Assembly (NCBI GenBank): GCA_029931535.1
Contig: JAQPZY010001418.1
Coordinates: 1,833,001-1,897,000 of the forward strand
DNA: 64,000 bases
Direction of reading: 5' to 3'
From: Margaritifera margaritifera
Taxonomy: Eukaryota > Mollusca > Bivalvia > Unionida > Margaritiferidae
The notes under the pieces are model-generated. The model was given only the letters and a program-made list of their open reading frames with translations, had not been told where the DNA came from and made no database searches. Positions within the stretch are counted from its first letter, which is position 1. Each line of letters opens with the position of its first letter. Made by a program: the position numbers and the translations under genes. Positions 22,150-32,959 of the stretch are shown here, piece after piece.

Positions 22150-23980
22150 TAAGTTTAAATTTTTTTTATGTAAACATCTAAATAAATGCTCTGTCCTAAT
22201 GGTTGAGCCTCTCACACAGAAGGTCGACCATATAACATGAGTATACAAAATTTTCATATATATTGCTCAAATCAGCTCTTACGTTCATGAAAATTCTCAA
22301 AACGTGAAATTGCCAACATAATTTCACCTTACAGAAAGAACTGAAAAATACACTTTGTACAGTTCTGTAATTTTATAGGGGGTTATCCCGACTTGAAAGC
22401 AAAACCATTGAGGTCATGGGAGTATACCTGTAAATTTTGCTCCAAAAAGAATTGTCTAACAAAATGATACAATTGTGAATAATCAAGGTGCTACTCAACT
22501 GCACTTTAGAAAATTACACGTTTTGAGCATACATGTATTTCAAAATACTATTTTCACACTTATAATTCAGTCAGTAAAATGATCGAACAGTTTGACAGAG
22601 GTCTCAAGATCGAAATCCAAGGAAGATATTAGTTTGCTTTTTCATTGCCTTATTAGCCTTCAAAAATCAAACTGAGTCATTTTACCTTTTTCTAGACAAA
22701 GAACTTGTGTGGTTTTTAGTACCAAAAATAAATTTGTTCAAGTTATTGCACATCAAATAAATGGTCTTATGACCACATTGATCGATACACATTAATAATC
22801 CACTCCCTTGGTAAGTCCAAACATAGTTCTGTACATTCTGTTTTAAAATGTTTGTTTTGTGTTTCTGTTGTTTTCTATTGTTACTGTCTTATTGTTTTGT
22901 TGTTTTTTGGTTTTGTTCTGTTTTTTGTTTTTTTTGGGGGGTGGTGGAGTGGGGGGTTATTGCCTTATATTGTTGTAATTTGTTGTGCCCTCCTCGTCCG
23001 AAAGTTGACAGCAATCACGTCCGTTTGAATGTCCGAATGTACGCCAATACGTGAAATATGTGCGGTTTTATTGTTTTCATGAAGTGCTTTTTGACTATTT
23101 TTTAAACGTGTTAGAAAAACGTCTTTTAAATATACAAGTTTGAAACTCGCTTAACAATTTTTTTTCTTCAAATGTATGTTTTATTTGTTTTCTTATGTGG
23201 CTTATTTGTATTTTTATAATGTGTCTTTCTGTACATTTTTTCAAATGTAATTGAAATTGTGATTTTTTTCATGTTTTTAAATGTCTTTAAAATCTGCATC
23301 ATTAAAAATGTGTTTTTCAGAAAGTGTTTTTTATGTCTGGCTGTTGTGTTTGGTAACTTATGCTTTTTATTTGTTTCTATAAGTTTTAGTTTTTAAATTT
23401 GCTCTTTGTTAAGGTATTTGTGTGTGTTTTAATGCATGCTTTTACTATTTGTTTTTACCGTTTTTACAATCTGTGGGTTGTTTTAACTTGTGTTTTAAAA
23501 CCTGTTTTTTATTGCATGTTTTTAAATATGTTTTTCCAAAAGTCCTGGAAAAATGCTAAGTACAATAGTAAAAATGTAGTTCACTCTTTGTAAAGAAAAA
23601 ACAAATTATATTAGAATGCAGTAGTGGAGACATGTAGTCAAAAAATACAAAAGTGTACAAAAATGGTCCAGTATTTTTTGCGCAATATGTAAATAAAATT
23701 AAGTTACTGGAAATACATGCGAATGCAATACAGAAATACAATTTTAAAAAGGTGAACCTGGGGCAGTGCAGAATAGTAAGAGTGAAAAAGTAAACCATTA
23801 ATTGTTAAGAAATACAACAGTAAAAATATAAATAAGGGTGGCTCAGAAATACGGTTGTAAAAAAAAGTGAACAGTGTGGTTCAGGTATAGGGTACAAAAA
23901 AATGAGCAAGGGGTGACCCAGAAATACAGTAATCATCAAAGCAGTCATGATAATTTTGTACCCTTTAAAAGAGCGCTGTA
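22150..23980. other. T-rich and A-rich low-complexity DNA, no gene
   Basis: From about 22,840 to 23,550 the plus strand is strongly T-rich with TTTTGTT/TTTTAAA words. From 23,590 to 23,960 it is A-rich, with degenerate repeats around CAGAAATAC(A/G)GT and AAAAAGTGAAC. No coding region is supported. Confidence 0.55.
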
Positions 23981-23993
23981 GAAAGAAGTGGAT

Positions 23994-24181
23994 GGTAGAA
24001 CACATGTTGTTGTTTGTTTCAACTGAAATTTTAACACAATTCCGGCTATATCATGCCAAGGAAAGGGAGCTAAGTGCCTTTCCCAAGGACACACCAAGGT
24101 AGCAGGCATTGGCTGGCATGGACAGGTATTGAACCCGTGACCCTTGGATTTTGCCTAATCAACTGAGCTACAACGGCTCCC
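23994..24181 (-). mobile_element. tRNA-derived SINE
   Basis: On minus the element begins near GGGAGCCGTTGTAGCTCAGTTGATTAGG. The A box is TAGCTCAGTTGATTAGG and the B box GGTTCAATACC. A tail with GTCCTTGGGAAAGGCACTTAG follows, common in animal tRNA SINEs. Imperfect direct repeats AGAAAGAAGTGGA (left) and AGAAAAAAGTGGA (right) flank it, consistent with a 13-bp target duplication. A fragment of the same tail may occur near 56,050. Confidence 0.75.
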
Positions 24182-24613
24182 AGAAAAAAGTGGACAGAAA
24201 GGAGAACGATTATTTTTAATATTGATACAAATTGTGTTGAATAATGATCTGACATCAAATGTACCATGAATTAAAACTGTAGTAGAGAAATTATACATAG
24301 ATTATTATAACCAAAGTTAAAATATGTTTCATAATTACAATATTACAAAAAAATAAATATATAAAGAGACCTTAAAATTTTTTTACTTTACTTGACTACA
24401 GTTATGAACAGCAATGTTAAGCAACCTTTGTATCTACAATCATTTTAGAGTTCAGCCCTGGACATAATAGTGGATAATGGATGGATGAATGTCTCCGTGG
24501 TTTAGGGTCAATTGGTAGGAGGCAAGTCAGTTTTTTCTCATCAATATGCCCTGTGTTGTGTATGTTTTTTATTGTCTGACACACAATTTCAATGTGTCCA
24601 GGTGTCAGGTCAT

Positions 24614-24616
<3 letters not shown>

Positions 24617-24667
<51 letters not shown>
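24617..24667. repeat. (AT)n microsatellite
   Basis: Perfect AT tract followed by a short CA run to about 24,680. Confidence 0.97.
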
Positions 24668-24670
<3 letters not shown>

Positions 24671-24974
24671 ACACACACACAGCAAAACTTTGGATTCTGT
24701 CTGATGTTTTAATAGATATACACTGTGTCTTAATCTGTAATTTGTGTGCACATACTCTCGTTATAACCCCACTCTACAAAGTCTGAGTCCTATAGTGATC
24801 AAGTTCATCTGTCTGCCAATGAGTTTCAACAAGATAACATTTTTGGGAAGATTTCTATTTAAGCCTAATTACTTGTCTCCCTAACCTAATGCATTTTTAC
24901 CAAATTTTGCATATAGCTTTACATAGATAAGATCTTGATGAACATGATCATTTACCAGCATCATTGTCCCTAAA

Positions 24975-27260
24975 TGTCCATCCTCGTAACTTTGGTTTCA
25001 GCAGCATAATGTTTCTCCCAAAATTACACAAAGAAGGGGACCCAGAGAAGCCAATCATTTCTGGCAACAACCATACCATTGAAGAAAAACAAATATGAAT
25101 TCACTGACTATCACCATTGGCCTTGATGCTACTATCTAAATAAAACACCAAAAACTAACATTTCAAACAACCCTTTCCTCATCACTATAGATGACTGTTC
25201 CCTATACACCAACATCCCACATCCTGAAGGAACAAAAACCTGCAAGAAAGCATGGGATGAACAGCATGAAGCATGATGGCAAGGAAGCATGGGATGGGCA
25301 GCATGAAGCATGATGGCAAGGAAGCATGGGATGGGCAGCATGAAGCATGATGTCAAGGAAGCATGGGATGGGCAGCATGAAGCATGATGGCAAGGAAGCA
25401 TGGGATGGACAGCATGATGCATGATGGCAAGGAAGCATGGGATGGGCAGCATGAAGCATGATGGCAAGGAAGTATGGGATGGACAGCATGAAGTATGATG
25501 GCAATGAAGTATGGGATGGACAGCATGAAGCATGATGGCAAGGAAGTATGGGATGGACAGCATGAAGCATGATGGCAAGGAAGTATGGGATGGACAGCAT
25601 GAATTATGATGGCAAGGAGGTATGGGATGGACAGCATGAAGCATGATGGCAAGGAAGTATGGGATGGACAGCATGAAGCATGATGGCAAGGAGAAGTATG
25701 GGATGGACAGCATGAATTATGATGGCAAGGAGATATGGGATGGACAGCATGAAGCATGATGGCAAGGAAGTATGGGATGGACAGCATGAAGCATTATGGC
25801 AAGAAGGCATGGGATGGACAGCATGAAGCATGATGGCAAGGAACCATGGGATGGGCAGCATGAAGCATGACGGCAAGGAGATATGGGATGGACAGCATGA
25901 AGCATGATGGCAATGAAGTATGGGATGGACAGCATGAAGCATGATGGCAAGGAAGCATGGGATGGACAGCATGAAGAATGATGGCAAGGAAGCATGGGAT
26001 GGACAGCATGAAGAATGATGGCAAGGAAGCATGGGATGGACAGCATGAAGAATGATGGCAAGGAAGCATGGGATGGACAGCATGAAGAATGATGGCAAGG
26101 AAGCATGGGATGGACAGCATGAAGAATGATGGCAAGGAAGCATGGGATGGACAGCATGAAGAATGATGGCAAGGAAGCATGGGATGGACAGCATGAAGCA
26201 TGATGGCAAGGAAGTATGGGATGGACAGCATGAAGCATGATGGCAAGGAAGTATGGGATGGACAGCATGAAGCATGATGGCAAGGAAGCATGGGATGGAC
26301 AGCATGAAGCATGATGGCAAGGAAGCATGGGATGGGCAGCATGAAGCATGATGGCAAGGAAGTATGGGATGGACAGCATGAAGAATGATGGCAAGGAAGC
26401 ATGGGATGGACAGCATGAAGCATGATGGCAAGGAAGCATGGGATGGACAGCATGAAGAATGATGGCAAGGAAGCATGGGATGGACAGCATGAAGAATGAT
26501 GGCAAGGAAGCATGGGATGGACAGCATGAAGAATGATGGCAAGGAAGCATGGGATGGACAGCATGAAGCATGATGGCAAGGAAGCATGGGATGGACAGCA
26601 TGAAGAATGATGGCAAGGAAGCATGGGATGGACAGCATGAAGGATGATGGCAAGGAAGCATGGGATGGCAGGCAGCATGATTCTTCCGCTCCCACTGACT
26701 AAGCTTGTAACCCATGTTCTTAAGGTTAACAATTTTGTGTTCAACAGCCAACACTTCTTACAAAATAAATGGAAATACAATGGGTACTTTCATATGCCAA
26801 TATTTCTGTGTGAAGACTTGAGCAAAAACTCCTCAATGAGGCACTCCAGAGAATTCTAAGTTGGGGGAGATTCATTTATGACACAGAATCAAAATGGGTG
26901 ACAATTTCAAAATATTCTTTGAATTCATATATGACTTCCATCATATGTCAGAGACATAAAACATGTCCAATGTCTTCTTGGATTCTCAATCTATCCTTCT
27001 TGACGGCAACATAGAAACCTAGAAACCGACGGGAGTTGCAAACCAAATGACTCTCTCCCTAGCAGCCGTCACACCAAGCACATGATAAAAAATCCTCCTT
27101 ATGGCCTGTGTGTTCAGACCAAATGTATTTGCTCCAATCCAGCTAACTTTGAAAAGAGACACAGAGAGCTCAGAGGGCACCTCAGTGGCAGAGGATACAG
27201 AAGGAAATAATTGACATAGCTATGAACAGAACAACATAGATTCTTTGAAAGAAATGCCCC
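24975..27260 (+). pseudogene. Penelope-like element RT, split by a minisatellite
   Basis: Left of the satellite the plus strand reads FLPKLHKEGDPEKPIISGNN (25,012-25,071) and DCSLYTNIPHPEGTKTC (25,190-25,240). These are RT fingers and catalytic motif A of PLEs. Right of the satellite come PLTKLVTHVLKVNNFVFN (about 26,690), then LETDGSCKPNDS (about 27,020) and RHRELRGHLSGRGYRRK (about 27,150). These match the later RT palm/thumb and the start of the linker. Between them lies about 1.43 kb of 37-bp repeats. Stops and frame changes elsewhere show a dead copy. The GIY-YIG domain is not visible. Confidence 0.8.
25245..26676. repeat. 37-bp minisatellite, about 39 copies
   Basis: The unit ATGGGATGGACAGCATGAAG + CATGATGGCAAGGAAGC repeats with a few sequence variants (AAGAATG/AAGCATG, GGACAG/GGGCAG, AAGTATG/AAGCATG). 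The first unit coincides with the PLE RT sequence encoding KKAWDEQHEA. The unit length is 37, so all three minus frames cycle through a 37-residue superrepeat without a stop, creating several long overlapping ORFs that are almost surely not genes. Confidence 0.97.
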
Positions 27261-29380
27261 GATGAATTATAAAATGAAGAAAGGCAACAAGTAACTTTGT
27301 TGCCCTACCTAAAAAGATGTACAAGTAACTTTGTTGTCCTACCATCTAAAGATGTATGAGTAACCTTTCTGTCCTACCCTCTAAAGATGTATCAATGATA
27401 TACTGATGTGTCTTAAACTGATTTCACTTTTCAAACCATATTGAATGCAGAAAATGTTAGGAAATGAAAAACTCTGCACAATTTATTTTACACATGTTCC
27501 AAGATACATTGAAATATATTAAATGGTTTGAGAGTTGCACTGTAGAAACAAATGAGTTTATGGACATATAGAAAGACAGTCATAGTGATAGATATATTCC
27601 CCATATCACATACTGGAGTCATAAAAAGCAAACTGTACTTTAAAACAAAATTTTTGTAGCAATACTTGATTGGTTGAGCTTGAAGTCACATACTCAAACT
27701 CAAGCTCAAAGACTTTTAAGGAGACAGTTTAAAATAAATAATTTATCTTGTTGCACAATCCTCTATAGATGTATCAATGATATACACTGTATTAATGTAT
27801 CTTATACTGATGTTGCTATTCAGTAAATATTACTTAAAACAAACTAAACCTATATTTTAAGATCTCAATGCTAATTAGCTTCACTATGTTTTGAAAATGT
27901 CACCAGACTCCCAATTGAATTAAAGAAGCATTTTATTTCGCTTTAGACCAATTGGTCCTCGAATGCACTCAAAAAAGAAGCACATCAAGATAGGAATATT
28001 ACAATATGAAAGCCACCCAGTATGGTTCAAATCATACTGCATACCTATCCAGCCTCATTTTCAATAGGTTTTTCCACAAACAGAAGAAAATACAGTAATG
28101 GAAATATAAAATGAGTAATAATCAAATAACTGAATTAAAATTCATAAACAAATAAGGAACATACAGTATTGTCACCAAATGTGTCAAAAAGTGAGACACA
28201 AAAAAGAATAAATTATAAAGATATGTGACAAGGTATAATCTGAACGAGTGTGTAATATTATACAACAGGAAAACAAAAAGATATGTACAAATTACGTATT
28301 TGTTTTTTGTATCTCTTAAAGAAAATTAATTCATATTAAACCATAGAGTCAATAAATGTTATCAGATATATGCAATTTTCTCCATTATAACTTTTCTTTT
28401 TGCATACATATAAATACTGGAAATTTTTTTCTACCTCACATTTGGTACAGATTGGTGAAAACAAAAAACTTGGACACTCATGGCAAAAAATTTACAAATT
28501 TAAGTGATCAAATTCCTTTCATATCATATCGTTTCAGTCCTACTTTACGTACTTTTCAATCATAAAATCATGCCCAGCACTATGTCTACAAATTGTCTGT
28601 TTCACAATTTAAACAATACAAACAGAATTGGTGACCTGATTGATGCTCTTTGATAAAAATTGTTACCTAACTTGTGGGGGGCCCATTATGGGTGTATTGT
28701 GAAACTTGTGGGTTTTGTTTTAGTGTGGGTTCTTAGATCAGTAGTATAAAGGCAAGTTAATGAACCATGTCATCCCTTCAAATTCATAAAAGGCATTTTC
28801 TAGACATGGGGCATAGAATTAAAGTTTACGTGGGTTGGTGTTAACTATACATATAACATATAATATAACATAAGAATATCATAATCATAATTATTTCATG
28901 GATTTACTCCAACTCGGGCATATAAAAATCTTGATTAAATTGATGAATATAATGTTGAAATTTTTGTATTAAATGTGTTGCTTTTACATAATATTTCCTG
29001 ATTTTTTAATTTTTGTTTTATTATCATACTGTACTATCGACAGAAACTGTATTTCTTAATTGCAGCAGTAATAGGATGTTCTCTTTAGAGTGCCTCCCAG
29101 TCAGAGGTCACCTCGGAATATCCAGCACTTTGACGATCCCTTTGATCAGAAACTAAAATCATTCACCGTGACAAATGCACCACATATTGATTACGGTACT
29201 GATGCAGTAGGTTAAAAGTTAAAAAGTAAGTATAGTAAAACTTTTTGGGGTATGTTCTCTAGGTAGTAACGTGGTAATAGGACGTACCGGCCTACTATAT
29301 GTACATCTGTATGATTTGTCGCTGATGTTTATCCTCATGCACCTTTGAGAAGTAAACACAATGTACCATATATTTTATTT
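27260..29380. other. no gene recognised
   Basis: AT-rich, with only short ORFs and no recognised repeat ends. Confidence 0.5.
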
Positions 29381-29390
29381 AACATCTGTC

Positions 29391-30350
29391 TCATTTCTTC
29401 CTGTCATGTATCCTCATGTGCATTTTCAACTTCGCATTGATGGTAAACAGCTTACCACAAGTTTCACATTTGTATGGTTTATCACCAGTGTGAATCATCA
29501 TGTGTCTTCTCAAATCAGCATTCCGGCTAAACAATTTCCCACAGGTTTCACATTTGACTAGTTTTTCACCAGTATGTATCCTAGTGTGTTTTCTCAAATT
29601 TGATATATTCATAAACGATTTATCGCATATTTCACATTTGAATGGTTTGTTTCCAGAGTGTGTCTGCAAGTGTTGTTTTCTAGTATTGTCTTCAGTGAAG
29701 GATTTACCACAAACTTCACATGTGAATGGTTTCTCACCAGTGTGTACCCTCGCATGTCTTGCTAAATTAGAGGTTTGGTTAAACAATTTTCCACATATCT
29801 CACATTTGAAAAGGTCACCAGTATGCACTCTACTGTGTATTGTCAAGTTGTTCTTAACAGCAAACAATTTCCCACATAATTCACACTTGTATGGTTTGTA
29901 ATCAGTGTGTGTCCTGGAGTGTACTGCCAAACTAGCGCTCTGATTGAACAATTTCCCACATATTTCACATGTATATGGTTGATCACCAGTATGTATCCTA
30001 GTATGCGTTTTTAAATAAACTGTCTTGCTAAACAATTTCCCACATATTTCACATTTATATGGTTTCTCACCCGTGTGTATCCTTGTGTGGATTTTCAAGT
30101 CAGATCCTCGGATGAATGATTTACCACATATTTCACATTTGTATGGTTTGTCACCAGTGTGTATCATAGTGTGTCTTCGGAAAGATGATCTTTCTCGTAA
30201 CGATTTTCCACATATTTCACATTTGTATGGTTTGTCATCAGTGTGTATCCGCATGTGTTCTCTCCTAGCAGAGTCTGAAGTGAATGATTTTCCACATGTT
30301 TCACATACGTATGGTTTCTTACCCTTGTGCATCTTTAAGCGTCTTTTCAT
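29391..30350 (-). CDS. C2H2 zinc-finger protein (11 fingers)
   Basis: The ORF has 319 codons from the ATG at 30,350-30,348. Eleven C2H2 fingers run to the C-terminus with mostly conserved HTGDKPYKC/HTGEKPF linkers. One linker (HTGDLFKC) lacks the Lys-Pro. The open frame extends about 50 bp upstream into a shortened finger-like unit (CKFFCRNSSMKRRLKMH) before a stop, so the real protein may start in an earlier exon or the 5' part has been lost. Predicted nuclear DNA-binding protein with unknown target. It is a paralogue-type relative of the plus-strand gene at 5.7 kb, in opposite orientation. There is no effector domain in view. Confidence 0.85.
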   Translation of the reverse strand: MKRRLKMHKGKKPYVCETCGKSFTSDSARREHMRIHTDDKPYKCEICGKSLRERSSFRRHTMIHTGDKPYKCEICGKSFIRGSDLKIHTRIHTGEKPYKCEICGKLFSKTVYLKTHTRIHTGDQPYTCEICGKLFNQSASLAVHSRTHTDYKPYKCELCGKLFAVKNNLTIHSRVHTGDLFKCEICGKLFNQTSNLARHARVHTGEKPFTCEVCGKSFTEDNTRKQHLQTHSGNKPFKCEICDKSFMNISNLRKHTRIHTGEKLVKCETCGKLFSRNADLRRHMMIHTGDKPYKCETCGKLFTINAKLKMHMRIHDRKK

Positions 30351-30454
30351 AGAAGAGTTACGACAAAAGAATTTACATAGGTATCTTAAGCTTCACTTGC
30401 AACCAGACTTCTCGCGTGTCTCTGTGAGATTTGTGCGATACGAGGGAAGGGGTT

Positions 30455-30700
30455 GGGGGGGGGGGGGGGGGGGGGGGGGGGGTAGGCCTGGGAATTTTTT
30501 TTACAAAAATTCTCCAGCTCTAATATATCTTTTGCTATTTTTGCTCTGATTTTTTTTTTTTAAAAGAAAAAAGCTTATTATATCCGTTATATTAGTTTTT
30601 TTGGAAAAAAAAAGTTTATCTTCGGGTAAAAAAAAAAAATTTTTTTAAATCTGGTTTTAAACCCCCCCCCCCCCCCAAAAAAAAAAAAAAAAAATATAAT
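30455..30700. repeat. low-complexity poly(G), poly(T), poly(C) and poly(A) runs
   Basis: A G run at 30,455-30,482, T and A runs, a C run at 30,663-30,676 and an A run to 30,695. Assembly error is likely here. Confidence 0.8.
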
Positions 30701-30825
30701 AATAAATAAATGAATGGTCGGTCACTTACTTCATATTTTTCAACACCTTTGATGAAATCCATTGTATATAGAGGATTTCAAACGGGTCATAATTTAAATC
30801 ATCACCCATTTGAGATTCTGTTTAT

Positions 30826-31098
30826 CACATGGTTTTTAGGGGCCCCGGGTGGCCGAGTGGTCTAAGGCGCTCGCCTTTACCGATCACTGCCATCTCACCT
30901 CAGTCCTCGTGGGTTCGAGTCTTGGGCTCGGCCAGTGTGGTTATGTGAGAAAGCTTGCCAGTAGCTTCCCGTGGGTCGATGGTTCTTCCCGAGATTTTCC
31001 CGGGTTCTTCCTCCACCAGATATACTAGCCGCCATGTATAGCCTATCATGTGCTGAAAAATGGCGTTAAACCCATCATACCAAACCACATGGTTTTTA
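30826..31098 (+). mobile_element. tRNA-derived SINE with 13-bp target-site duplications
   Basis: The body is 30,839-31,085. The head GGTGGCCGAGTGGTCTAAGG is a near-perfect A box, and GTGGGTTCGAGTC is the B box, as in Leu/Ser-type tRNAs. A central conserved part with TTCCCGGGTTCTTCCTCCACCA and AGCCGCCATGTATAG follows, and the tail is GGCGTTAAACCCATCATACC. Identical CACATGGTTTTTA flanks lie at 30,826-30,838 and 31,086-31,098. The tail probably matches the 3' end of a partner LINE. Confidence 0.9.
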
Positions 31099-31249
31099 TT
31101 TAGAGTGGGAAGAAAGAGACAAAAGAACATATAATTTTTGGGCATTTCATTCTGGCTCTGACGCTGCACCATTGAATTCTTGCGCGTGAAAAAATACTCC
31201 CATACGCGAGTTGAAATTAGTGTGTTGGGGGTATTGCGGGACATGACAT

Positions 31250-31500
31250 ATTTTTAAAGGCGCCCATAGCTTTACATGCGGGGGGCGATAGAGGGACAAA
31301 AGAGAATGATAGTGACCATAGGTTTAACATGGGAATCGGTTTACAGGAACAAAAGTGTTTATAGGGACAAATGGTAACATTGTTAGAAGTGGCTGACCTC
31401 AATTGGAGTTACATGGGTCCATAGGTTTAATATGTGAATGGATTTGTAGGGACAAAAGGGTTTATAGGGACAAAGGGTTTATAGGGTCAAACGGGAATGT
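31250..31500 (+). repeat. tandem-repeat terminal region of Polinton copy A (putative)
   Basis: Repeats of (T)TTATAGGGACAAA(A/G)GG are embedded in a ~105-bp unit seen twice (CCATAGGTTTAACATGGGAA near 31,316 and 31,420). It ends GGGTCAAACGGGAATG. The same ending GGGACAAACGGGAATG occurs at 45,447-45,462 beside Polinton copy B. Sharing between the outer edges of two copies suggests an element terminus. Confidence 0.5.
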
Positions 31501-31918
31501 ATGTATACACGTATACATAGACAAACAAACATACACCAAACATACAAACACAAATGGCAATAATGATGAGTATCTCTCTTTTCTAGAGATGTGGGTGTCC
31601 CTAAAAAGGACCGTTGGAGTTGTTAACCAAAGTGAGTTAACACATATCTTACCTCTTCACTGGTCTTCTTTTCCTTAAACTTATGCGCACAGCAGGTCCA
31701 TAAACCAATACTCTCTTCAAACATCCCTGTCTTTCCACATAAATTCTTCACTTCCATATGGCTGTCTCTGTGATCCTGGTAATGGCCCATGATACAATCA
31801 CATACATGTTGTAGTACGGGTTAAACAGTATCCCCGAAACGATCGTTGAAGATTCTACTGTAGTCCACATGGTATACATCTTGCCTTAAGAACAGGTGAC
31901 ACCACAGGAGAATGATGT

Positions 31919-31920
<2 letters not shown>

Positions 31921-32012
<92 letters not shown>
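31921..32012. repeat. (TA)n microsatellite
   Basis: About 92 bp of perfect TA repeats. Confidence 0.97.
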
Positions 32013-32013
<1 letters not shown>

Positions 32014-32221
32014 CCAAGGATCGGATTGAAACGGATTTAAATGTGACAACAATCCAAACAAGCGTTACAAACTTCGGAGTGATATTGCGATGACGACGAC
32101 TACGATTGCAGTTGTAACTAGCATTCTTCTTAAAGAAGAGGATAACTTTAATTTGGATTTGATTGACTTTCTTACGTCGTCTCCGCAAGAACGTTTTTCC
32201 CTGCGACGGTAGTACTATCTT

Positions 32222-32661
32222 CTACTGTTTCTTCCAGTGGTCTTGACTTCTTACATTTTTGACGGGGATGGGTTCTTCTTCTTCTTCTGAAAAACTCTCC
32301 TCCTCCTCCCGCTTCTCCTCCCGCTTGTTCTCTTTTTTCTTAGGACACTTTGAAGACCAATGTCCTTTTTCCTGACAATGATTACAGGTGTCTTTATCTT
32401 TATCTCTCTTTTCTCCTGTATTTCCTTTGCTTTGACGCTGTGGACATTCTGGAGCCCGATGTCCTTTTTTTCTGGCAGACATAGCAAGTATCTTGACTTT
32501 TATCTCGAGAAGAGTAGTCCGTAGTCTTATTGGAAGTGGTATGCTTTTGAATGACTCCGTAAATCTCTGACGAGAAAAGTGATCCATTTTCTTCTTCTTC
32601 TTTACAGTTTGAAAGCTGAATGAATTACATACCCTTAGGGTGAGAAGCTCTCTGTATATAT

Positions 32662-32671
<10 letters not shown>
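32222..32671 (-). pseudogene. gag-like ORF with two CCHC knuckles
   Basis: The minus frame contains a basic region, a broken first knuckle (KKGHRAPECP, with the preceding Cys pair in another frame) and an intact second knuckle CNHCQEKGHWSSKC. An acidic Glu-rich tail follows. Two closely spaced CCHC knuckles are typical of retroelement nucleocapsids. It lies on the opposite strand to Polinton copy A, between two (TA)n tracts, so it is probably an unrelated nested fragment. It could also be a Polinton accessory ORF. Confidence 0.45.

Positions 32672-32748
<77 letters not shown>
32671..32748. repeat. (TA)n microsatellite
   Basis: Perfect TA tract just upstream of the Polinton PolB region. Confidence 0.97.
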
Positions 32749-32751
<3 letters not shown>

Positions 32752-32959
32752 AGCAAGTAGGAGTAAAATTGAGTCAAATCAAAGTTTGCAATCAAGATGA
32801 AACGATCACGCTATTTCAGTGAGAAACGAGAAGAAGAAACCAAGAGGTAACGGTGACGACTTTCGGTGTCGCCTCATATGCTAACTAAAGTCTTAGCCCA
32901 AGTACATGCCTGTGATTTCGAAGATGACATGAGTGACCCTGAATCAACACCCTCAACTT

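Noticed and set aside
24070..24267. tRNA gene suggested by A and B boxes
   Set aside because: The acceptor stem is not paired, and flanking duplications and a SINE tail show a retroposon. The same applies at 30,840.
25132..26780. Five long minus-strand ORFs up to 363 codons
   Set aside because: They are translations of a 37-bp minisatellite in all three frames and have no unique protein sequence.
30455..30482. Poly(G) as a possible G-quadruplex regulatory site
   Set aside because: It lies in a run of homopolymers typical of sequencing or slippage artefacts.
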